Shown: positions 1 through 5,545, numbered from the stretch's first letter. The stretch is DNA of 5,545 nt from an uncultured bacterium (GCA_937889205.1 CALARN010000062.1:1-5545); one strand, 5' to 3'. Numbers and translations: made by a program. The notes: a model not told the origin generated them from the sequence alone.

Positions 1-199
1 CTTCAAAAAAGTTCATCTCTTTAGCTTCGTCAGTCCTAATTGTATAGGCTATTGCCCTTGTTAAAATTCTCCCTTGGACACATACTTTAAGTAGGTTCTT
101 ATAATTTACCTTAGTATGATAAAGAGCTTGTGCAGAATAATATAGATTTTGTACATCTACTAGCACAGCAATTCTTTGTTGTGGATTGCGAACTATCAT
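1..199 (-). CDS. NYN-domain protein (LabA/DUF88-like), N-terminal part only
   Basis: The ATG at 199-197 opens a frame that stays open to the window edge, giving 66 visible residues; the rest lies outside. The start RIAVLVDVQNLYYSA, with Asp15 and Asn18, matches the first beta strand and metal-binding Asp of NYN domains, which have a PIN-like nuclease fold. It is followed by a KNLLK segment and GRILTRAIAYTIRT, typical of the small LabA/DUF88-type proteins common in bacteria and in Patescibacteria. Family members are presumed RNA-processing nucleases, but activity here is inferred from fold only, because the remaining acidic residues are off the window. No Shine-Dalgarno site precedes the ATG. 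The hemerythrin stop codon lies 11 bases upstream on the same strand, so co-transcription is likely. Sure of the family, unsure of the function. Confidence 0.8.
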   Translation of the reverse strand, partial: MIVRNPQQRIAVLVDVQNLYYSAQALYHTKVNYKNLLKVCVQGRILTRAIAYTIRTDEAKEMNFFE

Positions 200-210
200 T
201 TTATATATAA

Positions 211-630
211 TTATTTAATATTAGCTTTGAGAAAATGTTCTTTATAACGAAAATCTTCTGTGATTAAATGCTCTACTAGCCAGTTCTCAAGATGGTCAAT
301 TAGATTCATTAAATCACTTGAATCACCTTGTTTATACTTTTCAATTAATGCAAGCAAATCAGTTTTTAGGTTACTATGAATTGCCTTATGCTTTTCGAAT
401 TCAGGATAGTTTGTAGATAGCATATATTGCTCTTCTGTTCCAAAATGAATACTTTCATAATTAACTAGGTCTTCAATTATTGGTAGTACATCTTCTTTAG
501 ATACAAAATTTTTAAAACAAGAGTAGAGAGAATTTATAAGCCCCACAAAATGCTTGTGTTGCACATCTATAGTGGGTATACCGAGCTCCCATTTGGAATC
601 CCATACTATTAGAACATTAGAGTCCTGCAT
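211..630 (-). CDS. Bacteriohemerythrin, single-domain di-iron oxygen-binding protein
   Basis: This 139-residue protein is the size of a lone hemerythrin domain. All seven canonical di-iron ligands are present with the usual spacing: His25 (in DVQH), His62 and Glu66 (HFGTE), His81 and His85 (HKAIH), His121 and Asp126 (EHLITED). The N-terminal W-x-x-x-x-GI-x-x-ID pattern and the YP before His81 are also family hallmarks. The fold should be a four-helix bundle that reversibly binds O2 at a non-heme di-iron site. There is no signal peptide or fused sensor domain, so it is probably cytosolic and acts in oxygen storage, scavenging or sensing. The ATG at 630 sits 20 bases downstream of a good -10 box, with no clear Shine-Dalgarno, implying a short leader. 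The NYN gene follows after 11 bases. Confidence 0.95.
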   Translation of the reverse strand: MQDSNVLIVWDSKWELGIPTIDVQHKHFVGLINSLYSCFKNFVSKEDVLPIIEDLVNYESIHFGTEEQYMLSTNYPEFEKHKAIHSNLKTDLLALIEKYKQGDSSDLMNLIDHLENWLVEHLITEDFRYKEHFLKANIK

Positions 631-650
631 AGAATATTGTTAAAGATATA

Positions 651-678
651 CTTATAGTAACATTAAAAGGGCTGTCAA
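651..678 (-). promoter_or_regulatory. Sigma70-type promoter for the hemerythrin-NYN unit
   Basis: Reading the minus strand, a perfect -35 box TTGACA (678-673) is followed after 16 bases by TATAAG (656-651), a 5/6 match to TATAAT. Transcription would start near 644, giving a leader of roughly 14 bases before the hemerythrin ATG at 630. The match is better than chance would readily give in AT-rich DNA because of the intact TTGACA. No operator-like inverted repeat was seen beside it. Confidence 0.7.
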
Positions 679-768
679 GTAAAATGTGCATTTTTAAATT
701 TATGTAAATAAAAAAAGGAGATTTTCGTTTAATAATATATATATATTCTAAAATTTTGTTTTACTAAA

Positions 769-1464
769 ATGAATAAACCGGTATTTACTGGAATATTGCT
801 TTCATTAATTGCCCTAGTCGGTTTGACTGCAATTTTCGTATTTATGCAACAAGCTAAAAGCCCTGGGACGGATAATAGCGAAGAACTGGCACAGATAATT
901 ACAAATACTAATGCTGTTAATTCTAGCTATTATTATACTTGTGAAGAAGAAGATATTGTAATTGAAAACTATACAGAAGCGGGAAGACAACAAGAAAGTT
1001 GTTTTATTGAGTATCCTAAGGAGCCATCTAGAGAAGATAAAATTTATTATATAGTGGAAGATGTTTGCGGACAGTTTACACAGAGATTTATGGAAAATAT
1101 GCTTGATAAAGAACTGAGAAAATTAGAATCTGCATCAGATCCAAATAACTATAGTTGCTCATATTATATTGACTTAAGTGATGCAGAAAAACTAAAATTC
1201 TTTACACTGAGTTTGGAATATTTATCTCTTGATTCTCAAAAAAAAGGTCATGAAATAATGGGAAGAACTGTCTATACAGATGAAAGCATTCCTATGACAA
1301 ACTTGGTTGTCATGCAAGAGAGTGGTGTTATTAATACAATATATTTTGGTTTGTCAGAAAATAAGTTTCTTAGTTTGAGACCAAACAGTATAAATGTATT
1401 AAGCAATGCTGAGTTTATACAGTTGGCGATTAATATTGCTAAAGAGATAGGTTCATACAGATAG
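769..1464 (+). CDS. Membrane-anchored extracytoplasmic protein of unknown function
   Basis: I do not recognise a family. The 231-residue protein begins with a short positive N-terminus (MNKP) and one hydrophobic helix at about residues 6-26, with no AxA or lipobox site after it. It is therefore probably an uncleaved signal anchor with the remainder outside the cell. The outer part is rich in Tyr, Glu and Asn and has exactly four cysteines (58, 78, 100, 130), enough for two disulfides, which agrees with export. It has no catalytic motif I can name. The ATG at 769 is the only good start for the signal anchor. An AGGAG at 716-720 is too far upstream to serve it. The gene diverges from the hemerythrin gene and converges on the glycosylase-like gene with a 4-base gap and no visible terminator hairpin between them. 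The leader is very AT-rich, so I do not call a promoter with confidence. Confidence 0.75.
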   Translation: MNKPVFTGILLSLIALVGLTAIFVFMQQAKSPGTDNSEELAQIITNTNAVNSSYYYTCEEEDIVIENYTEAGRQQESCFIEYPKEPSREDKIYYIVEDVCGQFTQRFMENMLDKELRKLESASDPNNYSCSYYIDLSDAEKLKFFTLSLEYLSLDSQKKGHEIMGRTVYTDESIPMTNLVVMQESGVINTIYFGLSENKFLSLRPNSINVLSNAEFIQLAINIAKEIGSYR

Positions 1465-1468
1465 AGAT

Positions 1469-2146
1469 TTACAATTGGCCAGTAATATCATTTATTCGCT
1501 TGACTGCTTTATCTAAATTTCTTCTTCCCTGTCCTACGGGATAATATGTTGGATAAATATTATATTTCCTATTACCAATTGCTAATTGTTCAAACTGGTT
1601 TTCTGAGTAATTGCTAACACTGATATTTTTACTAAGAAGAATGCTAGATACTTGGTTTCCAAATGCAAAAATGTGTTTTGGCTTTACTATTTCAATCTCT
1701 TTAAACATTAAATAAAGGTATTCCTTGAATACCTTATTGTGTAAAGGCCTGGCATCAAGTTGTGTACATTTAGCAAGGTTTGTAATATACACATCATTTT
1801 CTGCTAAATTTGCATATACCGTTAAAGAAAATTCAGGAGTCCACTCTGTAGGCTTTTTACTTTTAATCTGGTCGTAGATCTCTGTGGAAACTAGCTTGGT
1901 TGCTAAGAATAAATCCCAAATAGATTTTGTTGCGAGCCAAGGGGCTCTTAAGCCTTGCCATTCTTGATAGCTAGCTAGGTTTCTAGCGGTAGGATTCATA
2001 AATATGAACATAGACTTGGGACGCTGTAGCTTTCCGGCCCCGTAAATGGCATTTAAGCTTTTATCTCCATACTGGTTTTGTAACAAGTCAAAGTGTTTGT
2101 GTAATGAGTTTACTTGTAAACTAGCAAGCAATTTATTTTGATTCAA
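1469..2146 (-). CDS. Uracil-DNA glycosylase superfamily protein
   Basis: The protein has 225 residues from a TTG start. The order of motifs fits the uracil-DNA glycosylase fold: FIFMNPTA at 47-54 (compare the NPG motif of MUG/TDG and SMUG1, where Asn is the catalytic-site residue), a WQGLRAPW segment at 63-70, ITNLAKC at 121-127, KPKHIFAFGNQV at 155-166, and YPTYYPVGQGRRN at 198-210 in the place of the HPS-type DNA-intercalating motif. Only one Cys (127) is present, so the 4Fe-4S cluster of family 4/5 enzymes is absent. Removal of damaged bases in base-excision repair is a reasonable role, but substrate and activity are not shown. The TTG at 2146 overlaps the upstream membrane-protein gene by 14 bases; another TTG (2131) lies one base after that stop. 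No strong Shine-Dalgarno supports either, so translational coupling is likely. There is no ATG before codon 46. Confidence 0.75.
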   Translation of the reverse strand: MNQNKLLASLQVNSLHKHFDLLQNQYGDKSLNAIYGAGKLQRPKSMFIFMNPTARNLASYQEWQGLRAPWLATKSIWDLFLATKLVSTEIYDQIKSKKPTEWTPEFSLTVYANLAENDVYITNLAKCTQLDARPLHNKVFKEYLYLMFKEIEIVKPKHIFAFGNQVSSILLSKNISVSNYSENQFEQLAIGNRKYNIYPTYYPVGQGRRNLDKAVKRINDITGQL

Positions 2147-3125
2147 GTTTCTTTGGCTTCGCTTTATCTATAAGTATGAAAATTCCGGCAAATACAAACA
2201 CCAATAAGTACTCTATAAAAGGAATAAATGTAATTTCATAAATTTTTCCGATATTTCTATTGGAATTAAGTCCTCCTGTATAGACAATAATTGCAAGGAC
2301 TACATAAAGTAGTTGTAGCGAAATTCTAATAAATTTTGGAAGATTTAGTAGGTAGATGTAGGTGATTACGGCAATAGCTCCGAAGCCAAATCCAAACATT
2401 GGCCACATGCCATTGCCTACCATTAAAGCTACCGCTACACCGTGAATTAATACTAGAAACTCTAAGCTAAACTGCCAGTATTTATTAAAATGTGCCTGCG
2501 TATGCGCTAGGGCTATCTGCGACAACAAGAGGAACATATAGAAGAAACCAATCAAGTGACCTAAGGAGGGCTCCATGGGGTGGTACCAAAAGGTGAACAC
2601 AACTGCAAGAATAATATATGGACCATGTATTAACCTAGTGGTCTGAGCTACAACTGGTGGAAACTTAATCTTCTTACCAAAAAATAGCCCCCTTTTATCA
2701 TTGAGAAGGATCATCATGAATACTAGCATAATGATTACCGAGACTTGAGACAGCCATACGGGCGTGTCATGTGCCAGTGTATCGTAAAAGAAATATGTTT
2801 GAATTAAATGTAGTAGTGAGAAAACAATCTGTGTAATAATTAATAACACATTGTATTTATTAAGAATTTGAGGAGGTTTGGGGCGATTGTATTTGAGTTT
2901 GAAAGCAAGAAACCATGTAATTAATAAATGAGCCACAAACAAACCCCAACCTGTAATTCTAGCCCCTAATGTCACTTCAGGCAATTTCCAGTAATACCAA
3001 GCTGCCCCTTGATCTGGTAAGAATTCAGGATGAATATACCCTTGGCCTACAAAATAAATTAACAATGTTAGTAATAACGAGGTTATTACTGCAGCTATAA
3101 TTAGTTTTGTCGCAGTTATCTTCAT
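2133..3125 (-). CDS. Polytopic membrane protein, about ten helices, histidine-rich, unknown function
   Basis: The protein has 330 residues from an ATG and about ten hydrophobic segments, near residues 6-27, 57-78, 93-114, 124-142, 167-182, 188-208, 218-237, 242-262, 267-284 and 302-320. It ends in a basic tail (KAKPKKLESK). Histidines lie in or beside many helices (66, 106, 119, 167, 182, 190, 208, 212, 228), and there are many aromatics (WYYWK at 43-47, FWYHP at 179-183). Such histidines could bind metal or heme, but no known motif fixes this, and I do not recognise the family. A transporter, a heme-associated membrane protein or an acyltransferase-like protein are all open. It has its own promoter 25 bases upstream and shares the transcript with the overlapping glycosylase-like gene. 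No functional link between the two is evident. Confidence 0.8.
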   Translation of the reverse strand: MKITATKLIIAAVITSLLLTLLIYFVGQGYIHPEFLPDQGAAWYYWKLPEVTLGARITGWGLFVAHLLITWFLAFKLKYNRPKPPQILNKYNVLLIITQIVFSLLHLIQTYFFYDTLAHDTPVWLSQVSVIIMLVFMMILLNDKRGLFFGKKIKFPPVVAQTTRLIHGPYIILAVVFTFWYHPMEPSLGHLIGFFYMFLLLSQIALAHTQAHFNKYWQFSLEFLVLIHGVAVALMVGNGMWPMFGFGFGAIAVITYIYLLNLPKFIRISLQLLYVVLAIIVYTGGLNSNRNIGKIYEITFIPFIEYLLVFVFAGIFILIDKAKPKKLESK

Positions 3126-3150
3126 ATGATTAGAAATAAGTAATTATGAA

Positions 3151-3179
3151 ATTATTCCACATATAAATTTTGGTCGCAA
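3151..3179 (-). promoter_or_regulatory. Extended -10 promoter for the membrane protein / glycosylase unit
   Basis: On the minus strand, TTGCGA (3179-3174, 4/6 to TTGACA) is separated by 17 bases from AATAAT (3156-3151, 5/6 to TATAAT). AATAAT is directly preceded by TGG, giving the TGn extended -10 element. The -10 box ends 25 bases before the ATG at 3125. The position in a 65-base gap after the sortase stop indicates that the membrane protein starts a new transcription unit. Confidence 0.55.
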
Positions 3180-3190
3180 CGAGAAAATTC

Positions 3191-3853
3191 TTAATATACA
3201 GAAACTAGCTTTGCTTCAACTATTTGTCTTTTATAATTAACACCCGCAGGCCAACAGCTCATTAATGTCAACTTACTATAATCATATTCTTGATTTGTTA
3301 AATACTCAGTATCGTTGGGCCAAACTTTAACAGTGTTTATCACTTCGTACTTATATATTCTATCTGCATACTTTAGATAGACTAAATCATTTATTGCTAA
3401 TTTGTCTAGCAAATAGAATTGTACATTTTGATGTGTACTCTCGTAGAAATTTCTACCCGAGTGCGCAAACAAGAAAGTATTGCCGTTATCACCCGGATAG
3501 GCAGTCCCCAAGGCATGTGCAATTCCAAAATTTAAGGCTGCTGAATATGCCGGTTGACTTGTTGCGTCTACATCTTTAACTACCAAAGATTTTGCATCTA
3601 TAGCCGGAATAAACATCATAAAATCATATAACTCTGAGTTATCAGTATCTTGTAGTAATTTTGAAAACTCATTAATGGCAACATTATCTGTTTGCTCTGA
3701 AGTCGGAGGAACGAGGTTATGATACTTTAATTCTAAAGATAATAGAGGTGCAAAATTTAATACTAATAGTATTAAGGATAGCAGAATGAGAAAAGTGCCG
3801 GACCAAATCAGTCCGGCACTAATAAAGTTATTTTTTCTTTCTGATGAGTGCAT
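3191..3853 (-). CDS. Sortase (cysteine transpeptidase) paired with an LPXTG protein
   Basis: Sortases cut surface proteins at LPXTG-like motifs and transfer them to a cell-surface acceptor. From the ATG at 3853 the protein has 220 residues: a short cytoplasmic N-terminus, one membrane helix at about 14-35, a linker, then the sortase domain. The catalytic set is visible: His131 in FLFAHSG, Cys200 in LTLMSCWPAG and Arg209 in the following YKRQ. The CWPAG context resembles class D/E-like sortases, but the class is not settled. The usual TLxTC has Ser in place of Thr before Cys. I prefer the ATG at 3853 because an AGGA lies 7 bases upstream; a TTG at 3868 would add five residues. The start lies inside the end of the surface-protein gene (26-base overlap). 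A terminator-like hairpin lies within the segment encoding the membrane helix. The obvious substrate is the LPRTG protein encoded just upstream. Confidence 0.92.
   Translation of the reverse strand: MHSSERKNNFISAGLIWSGTFLILLSLILLVLNFAPLLSLELKYHNLVPPTSEQTDNVAINEFSKLLQDTDNSELYDFMMFIPAIDAKSLVVKDVDATSQPAYSAALNFGIAHALGTAYPGDNGNTFLFAHSGRNFYESTHQNVQFYLLDKLAINDLVYLKYADRIYKYEVINTVKVWPNDTEYLTNQEYDYSKLTLMSCWPAGVNYKRQIVEAKLVSVY
3787..3820 (-). terminator. Intrinsic terminator-like hairpin after the surface protein, inside the sortase gene
   Basis: AGTGCCGGAC (3820-3811 on the minus strand) and GTCCGGCACT (3803-3794) form a perfect 10-bp stem, seven of its pairs G-C, around a 7-base loop. The U-rich stretch UUUCUCAUU follows directly. 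It begins 7 bases after the surface-protein stop codon, where a terminator is expected. The tail is interrupted by C and A, so partial read-through is plausible. On the plus strand the same hairpin is not followed directly by a T-run, so it works best in the minus direction. It also encodes part of the sortase membrane helix (SAGLIWSGT), so it must be passed for the sortase to be made. Confidence 0.65.
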
Positions 3854-5545
3854 ATGCAAGTCCTGCAATAATTGCTAGTCCAATTATGACAACCCAAGTA
3901 AATACAGGAGAGTTGAAAATGCCACTAGCATTGTCGGTTGAACCTTGTTCTCCTAAAACTTGAGCTCCATCAGTATCTGCCTTGATTTCAATACCTGTTG
4001 TTCCATCTGTAGTAGTCCCTCCAGTTTTTGACTCACCCGCAACCCCGCTCGCACCTTCCCCATTTTCACTGCCACTTTCTGAAGCAGTTGTTGGTGTTGG
4101 TGTGCTTATGATTAAAACAATCTCATCACCTCTAAAAGGAGAACGATTGCCGTACATATCTACTGCTTGTACTACATAGTAGTATGTTTGCCCACATACT
4201 GGAATGGTGTCTACATAAGAGCTGCTTTGGTTTGAACCAATGGTGATGGTCGCTATTCTTGTAGTTGCATTAGCTATGAAACTAGTTGTCGTTGAGCGGA
4301 ATATTTCTACACTTGTTGTTCTACCTGCATCTGCTGCAGTTGAGAAATTTATTCTATTCGTACAATTATCAACTACGGTTTTTTGATAGCTAACAGGTTG
4401 TAAAGGCTTATTTCTATCAATCTTAACAGCTACTATTCGTGGGTCAGCTTGACCTGATGCAGATGATGTTGCAACAATTTTAAAACTATAATTTCCATCA
4501 AATGTTGTCATTGAGCTTGTCACTGGGCAAACTCCTGCTCCGCCTGGGCTAACAAGGCTAATTGTTCCACTAGGAAAGGTTACATAATCAACTTCTGCTG
4601 GCCCTTTGTAAAAGCATTCAACAGTGATATTAGCTGGTTGGGCTAAATCAAGGGTGACAAATGAAACATCAAACTCGTTAGCTGAGATTACCCATTCAGA
4701 ATTAACCTCTGTTCCAATATTCTGAACATCAAGCTCTAATTGAGTCGCAGCGTTAGCAGTTACTGCACCGGCAAAAGCTGCTATGAACAGAAGCATTGGA
4801 ATGCTTACAGCTAAAGCAAGGTATTTAAAGGTGTTTCTTTTGAACCACTTGTTTACTAAGCCTAAAATTATCATACAGAACCCTAACCCTATTAAGCTTA
4901 CAGTGGCAATTAGAGAAATAATTGTACTACCTGTTCTTGGTAATTCTTGACTATTAATCTTTACGGCCTGAGGATCAAGGCTCAAACCTACTTCAACTTC
5001 TGTGCCAACAAAGTAGTCATTATCATCTTCTTCAGCTATTACCATGCTTGTTTTGGATTCTGCAGTTGCCATAGCAATATCTTTATAGAATCCTGGGTCT
5101 AACTGTTCAGTCATTTGAGCATCGTAACTTAATTCCACCACATCACCAGCATTAAGTAGAATTGGATTGTCAGAACTATCTTTACCGACATCCCATAAAC
5201 CTGGTGAATTGTAAGTAGGCTCGATTGCAGAAATACTTGTTCCATTAATCATGACATCATAGCTTCCGGCGACATAGCTAAAACCTGTTGAGAATATGTC
5301 AGTAACTCGTAGCCCTCTAAGCTGTGCAGGAACTATTGCTGGTACTGTTTCTACAGGGTTCATCTCTCCTGCTGTTGCTAGGTTTTCTGGAACTGTTATT
5401 GTAATTGTAATCCTCACTGTATCGTTGAGTTCTAAAGCTTCTGTAGCATCATTTGTTTTATCAATTAGTAATTTTGCAGTTTGATTACCAATGTAGCATT
5501 GGTAAACATCTCCTGCTGCTACTGAGATTTCATAGTAATCTTTGA
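3828..5545 (-). CDS. Surface protein with internal LPRTG sorting signal and a second secreted module, N-terminus off the window
   Basis: The frame is open from the window edge to the TAA at 3830-3828, giving 571 visible residues and no true start. The GTG at 5417 is an internal Val within LNDTVRITITITV. Parts in order: (1) a DUF11-like beta ectodomain (about 5543-4960), recognisable by the VRITITITV strand, LRGLRVTDIFSTGFSYV, and AGDVVELSYD to GFYKDIAMATA; (2) the LPRTG motif (4943-4929), a hydrophobic helix and KWFKR; (3) a signal-peptide-like helix ending ANA|A (4749/4748); (4) an Ig-like region with two Cys; (5) a fibronectin-III-like domain (about 4420-4100) with a Cys pair; (6) a Ser/Thr/Gly/Glu-rich linker; (7) a C-terminal helix (3902-3843) and RKKK. 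It probably acts in adhesion or as an envelope protein. Two genes fused in frame is the simplest description. The sortase gene overlaps its 3' end. Confidence 0.88.
   Translation of the reverse strand, partial: KDYYEISVAAGDVYQCYIGNQTAKLLIDKTNDATEALELNDTVRITITITVPENLATAGEMNPVETVPAIVPAQLRGLRVTDIFSTGFSYVAGSYDVMINGTSISAIEPTYNSPGLWDVGKDSSDNPILLNAGDVVELSYDAQMTEQLDPGFYKDIAMATAESKTSMVIAEEDDNDYFVGTEVEVGLSLDPQAVKINSQELPRTGSTIISLIATVSLIGLGFCMIILGLVNKWFKRNTFKYLALAVSIPMLLFIAAFAGAVTANAATQLELDVQNIGTEVNSEWVISANEFDVSFVTLDLAQPANITVECFYKGPAEVDYVTFPSGTISLVSPGGAGVCPVTSSMTTFDGNYSFKIVATSSASGQADPRIVAVKIDRNKPLQPVSYQKTVVDNCTNRINFSTAADAGRTTSVEIFRSTTTSFIANATTRIATITIGSNQSSSYVDTIPVCGQTYYYVVQAVDMYGNRSPFRGDEIVLIISTPTPTTASESGSENGEGASGVAGESKTGGTTTDGTTGIEIKADTDGAQVLGEQGSTDNASGIFNSPVFTWVVIIGLAIIAGLAYALIRKKK
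3861..3864 (-). promoter_or_regulatory. Ribosome binding site deciding the sortase start
   Basis: AGGA (minus strand, 3864-3861) lies 7 bases before the ATG at 3853. This supports that ATG over the TTG at 3868, whose second and third codons contain the AGGA. The site lies within the last codons of the surface-protein gene, so ribosomes finishing that gene pass over it, which would suit translational coupling. Confidence 0.5.
4746..4844 (-). other. Internal signal-peptide-like segment with ANA|A cleavage site
   Basis: After FKRNTFKY (positive n-region) comes a hydrophobic core, LALAVSIPMLLFIAAFAGAV, and then TANA|AT, which fits the AxA rule of signal peptidase I, with the cut between 4749 and 4748. 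In isolation this would be read as the N-terminus of a secreted protein. The positive charges between the two helices place that loop in the cytoplasm, so the following domains would be outside. Confidence 0.7.
4836..4943 (-). other. Internal sortase sorting signal (LPRTG, helix, KWFKR)
   Basis: LPRTG is encoded at 4943-4929. It is followed by a helix of about 23 hydrophobic residues (IISLIATVSLIGL onward) and then by KWFKR at 4850-4836. This is the classical three-part cell-wall sorting signal, which normally ends a protein, yet here the frame continues for about 335 more codons. The adjacent sortase is the likely enzyme; cleavage would fall between Thr and Gly. Confidence 0.85.

Noticed and set aside
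716..720. AGGAG as ribosome site for the gene at 769
   Set aside because: It is 48 bases from the ATG, and no start codon follows it at a usable distance.
731..747. AT-dinucleotide run as a promoter -10 for the plus-strand gene
   Set aside because: TATATT at 742-747 is easily found in such AT-rich DNA, and no fitting -35 lies at 16-18 bases, so I did not list a promoter.
1464..1469. Bidirectional terminator between the convergent genes
   Set aside because: Only a 4-base gap and no stem longer than a 6-base palindrome nearby.
3394..3579. Plus-strand 61-codon frame
   Set aside because: Lies antisense to the sortase domain, with no family resemblance or ribosome site.
3866..3868. TTG at 3868 as sortase start
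   Set aside because: An AGGA 7 bases before the ATG at 3853 makes the ATG the better start; the TTG has no ribosome site. It remains possible.
3982..4179. Plus-strand 65-codon frame rich in Pro, Val and Ser
   Set aside because: Antisense to the low-complexity linker of the surface protein; its composition is a shadow of the repetitive linker codons.
5415..5417. GTG at 5417 as start of the surface protein
   Set aside because: The frame is open from 5417 to the window edge and encodes a continuous beta-rich sequence (LELNDTVRITITITV), so this Val is internal and the gene is cut by the window.
5296..5484. Plus-strand 62-codon frame
   Set aside because: Antisense to the surface-protein ectodomain, which has clear domain features.

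Overview
This AT-rich 5.5 kb window reads as an ordinary bacterial chromosome segment with standard-code genes. Five of the six genes are on the minus strand. No rRNA, tRNA, CRISPR array or mobile element is visible. The gene set suggests a Candidate Phyla Radiation (Patescibacteria) genome or another small Gram-positive-like lineage: a short NYN-domain protein, a uracil-DNA-glycosylase-fold protein with an FMNPT motif, a DUF11-like LPXTG surface protein and an adjacent sortase. Weak or absent Shine-Dalgarno sites and tightly packed genes agree with this. The assignment is an inference from protein style, because no marker gene is present.

Layout, left to right. Positions 1-199 (-) hold the N-terminal 66 residues of an NYN (LabA/DUF88-like) protein. 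Eleven bases upstream of it, 211-630 (-) encodes a single-domain bacteriohemerythrin with all seven iron ligands and a good sigma70-type promoter (651-678), so the two are probably one transcript. Divergently, 769-1464 (+) encodes an unrecognised membrane-anchored extracytoplasmic protein with four cysteines. It converges with a two-gene minus-strand unit driven by an extended -10 promoter (3151-3179). That unit is a ten-helix, histidine-rich membrane protein (2133-3125) followed, with a 14-base overlap, by a uracil-DNA-glycosylase-superfamily protein (1469-2146).

The right third is a cell-surface cassette. A large surface protein (3828 to beyond 5545, -) runs off the window and overlaps a downstream sortase gene (3191-3853, -). 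The surface protein is unusual. A DUF11-like ectodomain ends in a complete sortase signal (LPRTG, hydrophobic helix, KWFKR). The same open frame then continues straight into a signal-peptide-like segment with an ANA|A cleavage site, a second ectodomain of Ig/FnIII type and a C-terminal membrane anchor ending RKKK. It therefore looks like two secreted proteins in one reading frame, which sortase and signal peptidase could separate. Directly after its stop codon lies a perfect 10-bp GC-rich hairpin with a short U-rich tail, resembling an intrinsic terminator. This hairpin lies inside the coding sequence of the sortase, within its transmembrane segment. The arrangement could hold sortase below substrate level or couple its expression to translation.

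The two observations most worth following are the two-in-one surface protein and the terminator inside the sortase gene.
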